Below are positions 1-10,808 of a DNA stretch of 64,000 nt, one piece after another (within the stretch, counting starts at the first letter, position 1; each line of letters opens with the position of its first letter). The stretch lies in NCBI GenBank assembly GCA_020746105.1, contig CM036618.1:9618501-9682500 (forward strand), written 5' to 3'. A program made the translations under genes and the position numbers. The notes below the pieces were generated by a model. That model saw only the letters and a list, made by a program, of their open reading frames with translations, ran no database searches and had not been told where the DNA came from. The stretch is from Trogon surrucura. Its lineage: Eukaryota > Chordata > Aves > Trogoniformes > Trogonidae.

Positions 1-1944
1 ATCTGGAAACAGAAAATAAGATTATTGGGAGGGGAAAACCTTCTTTAGGTTTCTGAAGCTGAGTATTCTAGTCAAAATTTGAAAGCACCATGAATTTATG
101 TAGTGACATAACAATATTTTTTGTTTGTTGCTCCGTCATTGGCAATCCACAGTGTTCTGCTTCCCCATTAGATGACTTTCGTGTGAGTCAAAGTTGTCAC
201 AGAGCCTTCCATAGTTACCCGTGGAAAGCAACACTTATGTCTAAAAGACCTATTACCATACAGGGAAAAGTCATCATTGAGGGCTCAGCATTATGTGTGC
301 GCAGGTTTTTTTTTCTCTCTTTTCACTACATTCTTCTTACTAATACTGAATTTTGGCAGGTTTTTTTTTTGTCCCATCACCCAGTGTCATAGACTTCCTC
401 CACAACTCTCCACTGGCAGCTTCAGATTAACTATTTTGGATACTTTTCTAATATCTGTGAATTTTCATGTATCACAACTCTTTCTCATTTACTAAACATT
501 TATGAACAAGTTGAACCACACCAGCATCAGGCAGGAGACAAGAATGGCTGGGGAAAATTATAGAGCAGGTCACAGGCCTATATTTCACTAATGAGGTTAA
601 TCAAGACCCTGGGAAATGGGCACAGACACTGCCTACAGGGTTAGGTTATACACACAGGGTCTGATGTGAAGCCTCTGCAGAGACACTTGCAAAACTCCTC
701 TGACATAAACCATGGATCATTTATTTCTATCTCTTGCTATTAATCTATGGAAACATAGATTCTTTAGGCAATTCTAGTGAAGAAAATTTTGCATTTCTAC
801 TTCTATGGCAGTAGGTTACTGTTCGCAAACATGCTGTTTGATTGGTGCCATTCTTGCTAACACATTGACAAATTATTTTATTAATGATAAAATTATCCAG
901 CCATTTAAGAAATAGGAAAACAGATAATTAATGGTGAACCATGTTGGTTGACTGTGTTGTTTTCTTCAACAATAAGTTGCTTAAAATGAAGGACACTTCT
1001 GTCTTATTTTTCCTCATTTTAACAATTTTGGAAAGTTTTCTAAATTTCTTACTTTTCTACTGTAGGGAAACAGCAAAAGAGATGTAGTTTCCAGTATGTT
1101 CCCTGTATTCTGAGTTTTTAGTAAAGTCTAATATAACTGCTATTTTTTAGGTTAGTTTTGTTTTTATTCCACCATGTAAATGACTGATACCCTTCAGTGT
1201 AGTAATCTAAGTCTTTTAGTTATATGGGCTTTTGGAGAAACAAACCACTAGAAGTCCCATATATATCAGTGTGTGATGGAAATTCTGCATCTCTGCTAAA
1301 GATTCTCTTTTATACCATCCTGGGGAGAAGCCAGACTTCCTCTGGGTTGGAAAATGGTGCTAGTAGTCAAGCAAGGACCACCAAAAAAAGTGCTGGGTCC
1401 TGTATGAGAAAACTCACCCCAAATACAAACGTATGATGTTAAAAAACCTTGCCATGTAAACCCAACAGAGGAGGACAGCAGAAATGATATGGTAGGGATT
1501 TTTAAGTGCTGTCACTGTGCAGATGTATTCATGGGCACCAGTGGAAGCAGGAGCAACTTCTGTCATCACGGTTGTGTGGTTTTGCCCTGGAAGAAGAATC
1601 CCCAGAGTAGACTCTTTTCCCTGCGTCTGCTGGGTTTGCACCAGGAGAGATGAAGTGCTGTCAGTGCAGTCTCTCTTATCCTTCCTAAGGAACAGGCTGA
1701 ATGGCCCAGTCCTCAGCTGGCAAACATTTGTGTTTCTGTGCTGATGTAGATTATCACATTTTAGCTGAATGCAGCCTTGTTCTGGAATCACAGGCTACAT
1801 CTATAAAGTAAAACAGGCTGAAGATCCCCAACTGGTAGAGCACAGTTTACTCTTGTACAGGTAAATTCTCTTGCCCCTAAAACAAGGCAGTTGTAGCCAA
1901 ACTTTTTTTGGGGGATGTTCACTGGGCTACAGTGCCTAGGTATG
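1..1944. other. Unique non-coding stretch, no gene seen
   Basis: AT-rich sequence with short T runs near 305-312 and 361-370. Open frames here reach at most about 125 codons (minus strand, 1414-1791). They show no domain, signal or splice pattern that I recognise, and overlapping frames on both strands suggest chance. No repeat family was recognised. Confidence 0.6.
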
Positions 1945-2094
1945 GAACGACAGAATAGTTAAAGTTGGAAAAGACTTTTACGATCATTGAGTCCAACCAT
2001 TAATTTAGCAATGCCAGGTCCACCAATAGACCATGTCCCTAAGTACCACTTCTACACACCTTTTAAATAGCTCCAGGGATGTGATTCAACCAGC
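1945..2094 (-). mobile_element. CR1 LINE 3' fragment (older avian subfamily)
   Basis: Read on the plus strand this is the reverse complement of a CR1 3' end. It opens with a degraded CAGAAT...GTTGGAAAAGAC, then GATCATTGAGTCCAACC, and continues through CATGTCCCTAAGTACCAC and CTCCAGGGATG. These are the usual CR1 landmarks in the usual order. Only the last 150 bp or so of the element remain, as expected for 5'-truncated LINE insertion. It is the same subfamily type as the copies at 15.9 kb and 28.1 kb, and it carries many substitutions. Confidence 0.85.
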
Positions 2095-3938
2095 AGGGAA
2101 AAACTGTGCAGTCAGAGGGAAAACACACCAGGGACTGTGCTAACAATGAAATAATATGAATGACTGTGTAATTCTCGGACACTGGCCAGACTCTGCTGGT
2201 TGACTGTTATGGACACAGCTCCAGATGCTGTGTACAGCCTGTACACCCGCACGGACCAGGTTAGTGGCCTGCAGAGACTTGCTCTGGATGCAGCAGAGAC
2301 ACTCCACCTTGGTACATGGTCCTGCTACCGACCCTGGGCACACCTCTGAGCCCACGTACCTGTGTGACCTCTATTTCTGGAGTCACCTGGTTGGGAGTGG
2401 GCTGGAAATATGTCTGCTTTGTTACCTGAGAAGGTCCAGCAGACTGTTGGGATCTGTGGCAGCAAATAGTTCAGAGAGACACCCAGAGAGCAAATCTAAT
2501 TTTGCATTAAACATTTCCCAGCCCATTTTCAACAGCAGGCAAATTTGTGATAAGCAGAATTTGTCTTTATATAAGTTATAAAGAGAGAAAAGGACTACAT
2601 TTGTCAAATTGGTGATTTTCTACCAATTCCTCACTCAGCTCCAATTCTCAGCTATATCCCAGCTGTCTTGAGGATTAATTAGTTAATATTTATGGAGCAC
2701 TGTGAAGATGAAGACTGCTAGAATGGTGCTAAATATTTTATTTACATGGTTTATAAACAGCAGCCCAGTGCTCCCACATGGGGTTCATCACATCTCTGTG
2801 TTCACAGATTTCCACTGCAGGTTGAATTAGGATAGCTTTTATCATGATGTAATGTATTTTTATTGCGGTACTAGAGCAAATGTATCCTTTAAATTATGTG
2901 ATTAGTTTCAGTACAGCTCACTCTCCAGAATAGCTATCATAAAGCGTGAGACTTTGAAAGCATTGCCAAATTTAAATTTAGACTTCAGTCTATGATTTCG
3001 TGTCAAAAATTTATGTACAGCCTCATTTGTCAGGCAGCATTATTGATTTTATAATGTGTAATGTTTTTCTTATTGAAAAAGTGTTCCCAGGCCTAAGCTT
3101 ATTAACACAGTGTTGATTACTCTTCGGGGGCAAGCAAACATTTTTTCCATTTATTAAAGATGATAAGAAATGAGAAATCATGGTTTTTATATACACATTA
3201 TGTGAATGAAAATTATGGTTACTGATTAAATAATACGAGGCTTGAAAATTAAAGTATAACACAATGCTTCCCCTTTATAAAGTTACATAAGTTGCCAGAA
3301 AATCTGCCTGTATTTTACATACCTATTAGTAGTGTTACTTTTCCCTTTTTTTAACTGAAGAAAAGTTTACATAAAAGCACAATATTCCATATCTTTTCAG
3401 CAATTCCTGCATCAGCTGAAGCGATAACTCTGCTGGAGTTGCAGTCATCATAACCATAGTGAGCAGATTCAAACATGCCAGAGGATTATAGTTTTTGTGA
3501 GGAATAACCAGCAAGAGAACAGATTGGTAAGAAATCTAGAACTGAAGGTGGTCTTTTGGGGGTAGGGGCAGTGGAATGTTACAATGGGTTTGTTCTTTTC
3601 TTTTCTCAAAGATAGGTATGGAATTTAGATACCCATTTTTTTTACCTCCTCTTTTTAAAAATTTGTTTCTTTCTTGCTTAGGGTGATGATGGCCTGTGAA
3701 AGACTCAATTAAAACTCTTATTAACTGGACAAAGAAGCAAGAAACTTTCTCTCTTTATCAGCAGTTTCTGTAGGGTTATAAGGCTATTAACTGTATAACA
3801 CTGTAATAGTATTACATGGTAATATTAAATCAATGAGGTATAGATCAAACTTCTGGCCTTATTGGAGTCAATGTCTAAACATGTCTGACTTCAATATGGA
3901 CAAGATTTCATTTGTTATTTTTCCATGATGCTCTTCAG
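2095..3938. other. Unique non-coding stretch; GC-richer patch at 2160-2450
   Basis: A GC-richer patch at about 2160-2450 is open in several frames, including 118 codons on plus from 2225, but I recognise no protein family. The rest is AT-rich. Nothing else can be supported. Confidence 0.5.
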
Positions 3939-3939
3939 C

Positions 3940-5970
3940 AGGTACTTAGCCCTGTGTAAAGAGATCCAGGAGACCTGCTTGGTTAACCAGGGATCTGCTG
4001 GGCAGACTCAGGTGGAAGGGGAGGGTGTTTAAATTGTGGAAGGAAGGGCTGACCACTTGGGTGGAGTACAGGGCAGCTGTCAGGGAGTGCAGGGAGGCAA
4101 TCAGAAAAGCTAAGGCCTCCTTGGAGTTAAAACTTGCAAGGGAGGTCAAAGACAACAGAAAGGGCTTCTTCAAATACATTGCTGACAAAACTAACACTAG
4201 AGGCAATGTAGGCCCTCTGTTGAATGAGGTGGGTGCCCTGGAGACAGAGGACAGAAAGAAGGCAGAGTTGCTGAATGCCTTCTTTGCCTCTGTCTACACT
4301 GTTGGAGACCGTCCTCAGGAGCCTCAGTCCCCTAAGGCCCCAGAGGAAGTCATGATAAAGGAGGAGTCTGCCCTGATTGATGAGGAGTGGGTTAAGGATC
4401 AGTTTGAACACTTGGACATTCATAAATCCATGGGCCCTGATGGGATGCACCCACGGGTGCTGAGGGAGCTGGCGGGAGTCATTGCTAGGCCACTCTCCAT
4501 CATCTTTGGTAAGTCGTGGGTAACAGGTGAGGTGCCTGAAGACTGGAGGAAAGCGAATGTCACTCCAGTCTATAAGAAGGGCAGGAAGGATGACCCGAGT
4601 AACTACAGACCGGTCAGCCTCACCTCCATCCCTGGAAAGGTGATGGAACATCTTATCCTTGACACTGTCTCTAGGCATATCAAGGATAAGAAGGTTATTA
4701 GGGGCAGTCAGCATGGCTTTGCCAAGGGGAAGTCATGTTTGACCAACCTGATAGCCTTTTACGAAGACATAACCAGGTGGATGGATGGTGGCCATGCAGT
4801 GGACGTGGTCTACCTGGACATCAGCAAGGCCTTTGACACCGTCTCCCACAGCATCCTCATAGGTAAACTGAGGAAGTGTGGTCTGGATGACCAAGTAGTG
4901 AGGTGGGTCGAGAACTGGTTGAAGGGAAGAAGCCAGAGGGTTGTGGTCAATGGGGCCGAGTCTGGCTGGATGCCTGTGTCTAGTGGGGTCCCTCAGGGGT
5001 CAGTGCTTGGGCCGGTGCTGTTTAATATATTCATCAATGATCTGGATGAGGGATTAGAGAATGTTGTCAGCAAGTTTGCTGATGATACGAAGTTGGGGGG
5101 AGTGGTTGACACACCAGAAGGCTGTGCGGCCATTCAGAGAGACCTGGACAGGCTGGAGGGCTGGGCGGGGAGAAATCTGATGAAGTTTAATAAGGGCAAG
5201 TGTAGAGTTTTGCACTTGGGAAAAAATAACCCCATGTGCCAATATAGGTTGGGGACTGCCCTGCTGGAGAGCAGTGCAGGGGAAAGGGACCTGGGGGTTC
5301 TAGTGGACAGCAGGATGACCATGAGCCAACAGTGTGCCCTCGTGGCCAAGAAGGCCAATGGCATCCTGGGGTGTATTAGAAGGGGAGTAGCAAGTAGGTC
5401 AAGAGAGGTCCTCCTGCCCCTCTACTCTGCCCTGGTGAGGCCGCATCTGGAATATTGTGTCCAGTTCTGGGCCCCTCAGTTCAAGAAGGACAGGGAGCTG
5501 CTTGAGAGAGTCCAGCGTAGAGCCACAAAGATGGTGAAGGGAGTGGAGCATCTCCCTTATGAGGAAAGGCTGAAGGAGCTGGATCTCTTTAGCTTGGAGA
5601 AGAGGAGGCTGAGGGGTGACCTCATCAATGTTTATAAATATGTCAAGGGGGAATGTCAGGAGGATGGAGCCAGGCTCTTTTCAGCGGCGTCCACTGACAG
5701 GACAAGGGGCAATGGGTGGAAGCTGGAACACAGGAGGTTCCAGAAAAATATGAGGAAAAACTTTTTCACTGTGAGGGTGACTGAGCACTGGAACAGGCTG
5801 CCTAGGGAGGTTGTGGAATCTCCATCTCTTGAGACATTCAAAACCCGCCTGGACGCGTTCCTGTGCGCTCTAGTGTAGGTGATCCTGCTCTGGCAGGGGG
5901 GTTGGACTAGATGATCTTTGAGGTCCCTTCCAACCTTTAACATTCTGTGTGATTCTGTGTGATTCTGTGT
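3940..5970 (+). mobile_element. CR1 LINE retrotransposon, 5'-truncated, well preserved
   Basis: About 2 kb of CR1. It begins inside ORF2, between the endonuclease and reverse transcriptase regions, and runs to the 3' terminus. After the ORF2 stop there is a short CR1 3' UTR containing GATCCTGCTCTGGCAGG, GTTGGACTAGATGATCT and GGTCCCTTCCAACC, then a tail of ATTCTGTGTG units. Only the 5' end is missing, the typical result of incomplete target-primed reverse transcription. The reading frame is uninterrupted, so this is the youngest-looking CR1 in the window. The exact 5' boundary is uncertain by about 15 bases because no target-site duplication is visible. Confidence 0.95.
3950..5878 (+). CDS. 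CR1 ORF2 C-terminal part: reverse transcriptase (partial, no start codon)
   Basis: The encoded protein would reverse-transcribe CR1 RNA at a nicked chromosomal target. The frame is open from 3950 (after a TAG at 3947) to the TAG ending at 5878, about 643 codons. There is no ATG at its start, and the first in-frame start-like codon is a GTG at 4025, so this is a truncated fragment, not a gene with its own start. Numbering from 4025, GPDG is at 137-140, NYRPVSLT at 193-200, [16 protein letters not shown] at 228-243, and YLDISKAFD at 263-271 with a catalytic Asp at 265. [10 protein letters not shown] is at 321-330 and FADD at 351-354 with the paired catalytic Asp residues. The usual CR1 C-terminal region follows, with [10 protein letters not shown] near 475-484. 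The apurinic-like endonuclease domain and ORF1 are absent, so the copy cannot move by itself. The RT core shows no disabling change that I can see. Confidence 0.9.
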   Translation, partial: PCVKRSRRPAWLTRDLLGRLRWKGRVFKLWKEGLTTWVEYRAAVRECREAIRKAKASLELKLAREVKDNRKGFFKYIADKTNTRGNVGPLLNEVGALETEDRKKAELLNAFFASVYTVGDRPQEPQSPKAPEEVMIKEESALIDEEWVKDQFEHLDIHKSMGPDGMHPRVLRELAGVIARPLSIIFGKSWVTGEVPEDWRKANVTPVYKKGRKDDPSNYRPVSLTSIPGKVMEHLILDTVSRHIKDKKVIRGSQHGFAKGKSCLTNLIAFYEDITRWMDGGHAVDVVYLDISKAFDTVSHSILIGKLRKCGLDDQVVRWVENWLKGRSQRVVVNGAESGWMPVSSGVPQGSVLGPVLFNIFINDLDEGLENVVSKFADDTKLGGVVDTPEGCAAIQRDLDRLEGWAGRNLMKFNKGKCRVLHLGKNNPMCQYRLGTALLESSAGERDLGVLVDSRMTMSQQCALVAKKANGILGCIRRGVASRSREVLLPLYSALVRPHLEYCVQFWAPQFKKDRELLERVQRRATKMVKGVEHLPYEERLKELDLFSLEKRRLRGDLINVYKYVKGECQEDGARLFSAASTDRTRGNGWKLEHRRFQKNMRKNFFTVRVTEHWNRLPREVVESPSLETFKTRLDAFLCALV

Positions 5971-5972
5971 GT
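5943..5972 (+). repeat. CR1 tail with 10-bp period
   Basis: Three perfect ATTCTGTGTG units close the element. Other CR1 copies in this window end in 8-bp units (ATTCTGTG at 39.2 and 45.6 kb, ATTCTATG at 13.8 and 42.7 kb). The extra TG in every unit suggests that the tail was copied or slipped from a variant template. Confidence 0.85.
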
Positions 5973-8900
5973 ACCCCAAGGTGTGCTCTCAGTTCCTCAA
6001 ATACTTGTGAAGATTGAGATGGAAAAGATGCTCAGTTCATGTTTTTTTCCCTAAAAGCTGCCTTCTTTGCACATTTTGGTTTTAGTAGGGAAGCTCCTCT
6101 TCCGTAATGCAAATACATAAAAAACCTTTGCAGTAAGTAATATTAGTCAAGTTTCAAGACTATTCCCACATCTCCACTCTTGGAACCCATTAACAACTTT
6201 TTCATTATTAACATGCCACTCAATTTGGTTTTATAGACCGCCTACAAATGCTTTCTATTATGCCATGTTCATGTCCGTATCCCAAGTCTTTCTCCTCCTC
6301 CCGGAGGAATCAGTGTGAATACTTGTTTCTTTCAAAACGTGTAGCACTGGGCTGTTATGTTGAAGGGGATAGTGACAAAATAGACAACTTGTTAGTAGTA
6401 ATTCTCCATATCCTCTCCTCCTTGATAGCTCAGAGTATAGGTCTCCTCTGGACAGATGGTGTTAAAGCTGAAAATAGTTGAAATCTTGCACTCTTCCAAT
6501 GATTATCTTCCTCAATGGGATGCAAAACAAAGGCACATATCTCCCTTGAAGGAAGCTGGTGTGGATCTTAGACGGACACAGCAGGGAACTGCAGTATCAT
6601 TTTGTGAGTTTTCAGCATCCTCTCCTGCTTAAGTCCACTTGGATTTTTAATTATCTTTCAGATCCTCTTTTCATTTTGCTTGCTCAGAAATACAGAATAA
6701 AGCCTACCCCCTGTTTTCCATCCAACTCGCTCACAGTCTTCTGTCGCAATTATTGTACTATAATCCTCTCTCTCTGTTTTAATCCTTTTCCATAGTCAGT
6801 TTATTTCAGAATTAGGATTCTTATCCTTTGATCTATTAATTTATAGTTTAACCTTATGCTCTCTTTCTGCTTTTTATTTGGGGCATTACTAGAGGATTGC
6901 TTAAACGGGAAGGAGAAGGCAGAGCCGGGCCTTCGTATTATGCATTAAGGATCTCTAAAAGGAAGACATTAGGGGAGTCCTCCCAAGGGATGGTTACTGG
7001 GAGAAAAATGCAATTTGGATTTGGATTTGAAAGCTAAGCAGAGTAGGGATGCTAGAAATGAAACAGCTGGGCAACATTGTTCTGATGTTCATTCACTGAA
7101 TGAAACATTTTATGGTTAAATTTGCTGAATAACTTCAAATAAAATACAGCTGATACATTTTGAAGGACAAAAATCTCCTATCTTCCTCGACATACACATA
7201 CCACACCCTGTAAATTGTTTCGATTTTTTCCTAAGTGAATAGTCTGGCTGTCATATCAAATGCTTGAGAATGAAAAAAAACACTTTTTTTTTTTTTTCCC
7301 CCAAAAGCCAAGAAACACTTGGGAATAAAGCGCAACTTTAAATTGAACAAAACTTTTCCTTTCAAGTTGAAAAATCTGTTCTTTGCAGGAGCCTGTTCAT
7401 GTATCAGAGGTAGCAAGTCTAATGGCAATATTGTTTAATAGAAAATGGGGCAGTGCACAAAAAGTGAAAGACAGAATGGTTGCCTGAGTGGACAAGACAG
7501 AAGGAGCACTATACAGTTAGATAAGTAGACCTAGAACAAGTATTGAGCCATTCCAGAAGTCTGTAGATATTTTTCCTTATTTTCTTTTAGGGGCATCTTT
7601 TGGTCTCCTCTTTTTGGAGAGAAGAGGCATGACATGAGGGTGAGATTGAGGAACTGACCCATGTTTGGTTTGGCGGACATGTCCATGGGTAAAACTGAAA
7701 TACTGGTTTAGCTGTGTGCTTCCAATGTAATAGCAAGTAAGCAATCTCACGATTCAACTTCTCCAAAATAAGAATAATACATCCCTTGCTCAGAGAGGTG
7801 TTGCAAAAGGGTAAACCCATCAGTAAAAGTAAGGCATTGCAGTGAGAGAGGCTACTGAAAAAATCCACTCAGGATTCTTAATGTCAAAACTTGGCCTCAG
7901 CAACAACCTGTGTGGGATGCGGGGTCTTCTCATATACAAGTACACGTTTGAGGAATCAATAATGTCAAAGTGGGAGTTTTAAAGAGGGTAATAAAATCCA
8001 AAAAGCCAAAAAAATGTTTCAAAGACTGCTTTAAAATAAGAGTAACAGCTTCTTAGTAGTCTCTGCAATCTGTCATGTAAATAGAAAAGATACCGACATC
8101 TGCAAAGAACTTCTAGTACATATGGGGACACATTTCAGATTGTCTATCCTGCACTCAAAACATTGCACTGCGTTCCTTTGCATACTGGTGCGTTAGCAGC
8201 AAGTGAGAAAAGCTGCAGTTACCAGCCCCAAATTGTTTGCATAAATCAAGTATACTTCAAAGGTTGCCCTTAATGACTTAATTATTTGTCCATGTGACAC
8301 ACAGTGCTCTAGAGATGGACACCACAGTCACACTCCTCTATGGGAGGAAACCAGTTTGACATAACATCAGGGAGAAAAAAACCAAAAAGATTCAAAACCA
8401 GTTCTTTGCAGGCTGTGACTTTTCCTGAGGGGAAAAATGAAAATTCATGCATTTGCTTATCCAGATAAAAATGGTGCCATTTCCAAAAATATAAAATCCC
8501 TAAAAAAACACCAACAAGTAGATCAGTTCCTTTTAAGTCACATTTTCATGTGACTTAAAAATGTTGTGGCTTAATCTTAAAAAACCTTGCCTGTAGTGAA
8601 CTGTAAATATTTTAAATCATCGCAAACAATTCCAGTGACTTCTCATTTATCTAATGCTTTTTTTTTCCATTTCACTGTAATGTCTAAAAATCCTGATCCT
8701 ATCATGAATGTTGATACTACAAGAGATGAATAAATCTATGTGAAAGTTTACTGTCAGGTGGGAAGCCTCACTGGTCCTTACACTTCCTGATGTGCTGTTC
8801 TGCTGTAGTGATGCCAGTGGTCAACACGCAATAACAGTGACCTCTCTTTATCTGTACACAAACTGTACATGTTTTTTCACATATTTGTCACAGTTGCTAT

Positions 8901-9604
8901 AAAGATTAAATCAAGTCCTCAGATTTTAACTACTTGAAAACTGCCAGCAAAGACGGAGAACTCTGCTAAGACTTCAACCTGGCTGTGACTCCTGGTTCTG
9001 GACCAACTGGTCTTCATCAGCATGAGACATTTTACTGAGCAGCATTTACTTTTTCTCATCAGGAAAGAAGGTTGGTGATAGGCTGTTATTTTTGCATGTT
9101 GTTCTGTGGCAGCTGGAAAACCATTAGTGGTGCATATACCCCTGCTTTATAGCACATAGACACTTGAGGAGATGGGAAAAGATGCCCTGTGGTCTAGCCC
9201 ATTATTAATGTGTCTGCTTCTTTAAAAGGTCAACCTATTTTAACGATCAATTCTGTGTGAGGAATGTTTTTTGAAATGAGTGCTGTGATATTCTTCTGAT
9301 TTTGATTCTCTTAAACCTACTGTAAGGTAATAGAGGTATAAATATTAAATATCCCATTTCCTTTACAACTTGGATTGATTGGGGGTGGAATTCTGATGAC
9401 CAATGTGATTTATTCTCCAAAATCACTCTGCGATAAAATAATAGAATACAGCAGAGCAGATTTAGGGCATGCAGGATCACTGATACTAGCCCTAAAGCTG
9501 AATTGCTACACTGTTGGGGTTCAGACCACCCTTCTTTGTAAAGGAGAGCTGTGGATTTGTCCCCACAGATAGTGCTTTCTGCTCCTTACTTCAATCCTCT
9601 GTTA
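5973..9604. other. Unique non-coding stretch with one palindrome
   Basis: AT-rich sequence with a T run near 7284-7297 and no recognised exon or repeat family. The only distinctive structure is the perfect inverted repeat at 8531-8560, listed separately. Open frames are under 95 codons and carry no recognisable motif. Confidence 0.55.
8531..8560. repeat. Perfect inverted repeat, 13-bp arms, 4-nt loop
   Basis: The arm TTTTAAGTCACAT (8531-8543) is followed by TTTC and then its exact complement ATGTGACTTAAAA (8548-8560). The flanks do not extend the pairing, so it does not look like a microRNA precursor. It could extrude as a small cruciform or bind a dimeric protein, but nothing in the sequence shows which. 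Confidence 0.8.
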
Positions 9605-10730
9605 GACTTTCCACTGGGATCTTGCCTTTTTATGAAGACAAAGCCAGGTGGAGAGATGGTAGCAGTGCAGTGGACGTGAGTTATCTGGATTTCAGTAAAG
9701 CATTTGACACTCTCTCTCTCAGCATCCTCATAGCCAAACTGGGGAAGCGTGATCTGGATGATTAGGTAAGAGGTGGATTGTGAACTGATTGAAGGGAAGA
9801 AGTCAGAGAGTTGTAGTCAATGGGGCAGAGTCTAGTTGGAGGCCTGTGTCTAGTGAAGCCCCCCAGGGGTCAGTGCTCAGACCAGTACTATTCAATATAT
9901 TCATCAATGACCTGAACGAGGGATTAGAGAACACTGTCAGCGAGTTTGCTGAGACACAGAAATGAGAGGAGTGGTTGACACACAGGAAGGCTGTACTGCC
10001 ATTCAGAGAGACCTAGAGAGGTTAGAGGGCTGGGAGGGGAGAAATCTGATGAAGTTCAGTAAGGGAAATTGTAGAGTTTTGCACTTGGGAAAGAATAACC
10101 CCATGTGCCAGTACAGGTTGGGGACTGACCTGCTGGAGAGCAGCGCAGGGGAAAGGGACCTGGGGGTTCTAGTGGGCAGCAGGATGGCCATGAGCCAGCA
10201 ATGTGCCCTTGTGGCCAAGAAGGCCAATGGCATCCTGGGGTGTGTTAGAAGGGGAGTAGCAAGTAGGTTGAGAGAGGTCCTCCTGCCCCTCTACTCTGCC
10301 CTGGTGAGGCCACATCTGGAATATTGTGTCCAGTTCTGGGCCCCTCAGTTCAAGAGAGACAGGGAACTGCTTGAGAGAGTCCAGCTCAGAGCTACAAAGA
10401 TGATGGAGAGAGTGGAACATCTCCCTTATGAGGAAGGAGCTGGGTCTCTTTAGCTTGGAGAAGAGGAGGCTGAGGGATGATCTCATAAAAGTTTATAAAT
10501 ATGCCAAGGCGGAGTGTTAGGAGGACGGAGCCAGGCTCTTTTCGGTGATGTCCCATGATAGGACAAAGGGCAATAGATACAAGCTGGAACACAGGAGGTT
10601 CCAGAAAAACATTAGAAAAAGCTTTTTCCCTGTGAGGGTGACAGAGCCCTGGCACAGGCTGCCCAGGGAGGTTTTGGAGTCTCCTTCTCAAAACCCACCT
10701 GGACATGATCCTGTGTGACCTACTGTAGGT
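9605..10730 (+). pseudogene. Broken CR1 ORF2 (reverse transcriptase)
   Basis: This is the remains of the CR1 reverse transcriptase frame. The LDFSKAFD block is readable near 9690. A stop (TAG, 9763-9765) replaces a Gln codon just after it. At 9944-9960 a small deletion converts the catalytic FADD coding stretch into FAE plus a frameshift, so the active site is gone. The frame resumes from about 9962 for 163 codons through [17 protein letters not shown] and [10 protein letters not shown]. It then shifts again near 10440, where the segment coding EERLKELG is shortened. No active protein is possible. Confidence 0.9.
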
Positions 10731-10808
10731 GATCCTACCCTGTCAGGGGGGCTGGACTAGATGATCTTTTGAGGTCCCTTCCAGGCCCTGACATTCTGTG
10801 ATTCTGTG
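9605..10808 (+). mobile_element. CR1 LINE, 5'-truncated and decayed
   Basis: This CR1 is collinear with the copy at 3.94-5.97 kb. It starts near the ORF2 segment that follows the SQHGF motif and runs to the 3' UTR (GGTGATCCTACCCTGTCAGG, CTGGACTAGATGATCT) and an ATTCTGTG tail. Many substitutions and small indels separate it from the younger copy. The upstream boundary is approximate because the first 30 bases are diverged. Confidence 0.93.

Noticed and set aside
2225-2581. 118-codon open frame in a GC-richer patch
   Set aside because: No recognisable domain, and an overlapping open frame on the opposite strand suggests composition, not coding.
4127-4714. 195-codon frame antisense to CR1 ORF2
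   Set aside because: A shadow of the real CR1 reverse transcriptase frame on the other strand.
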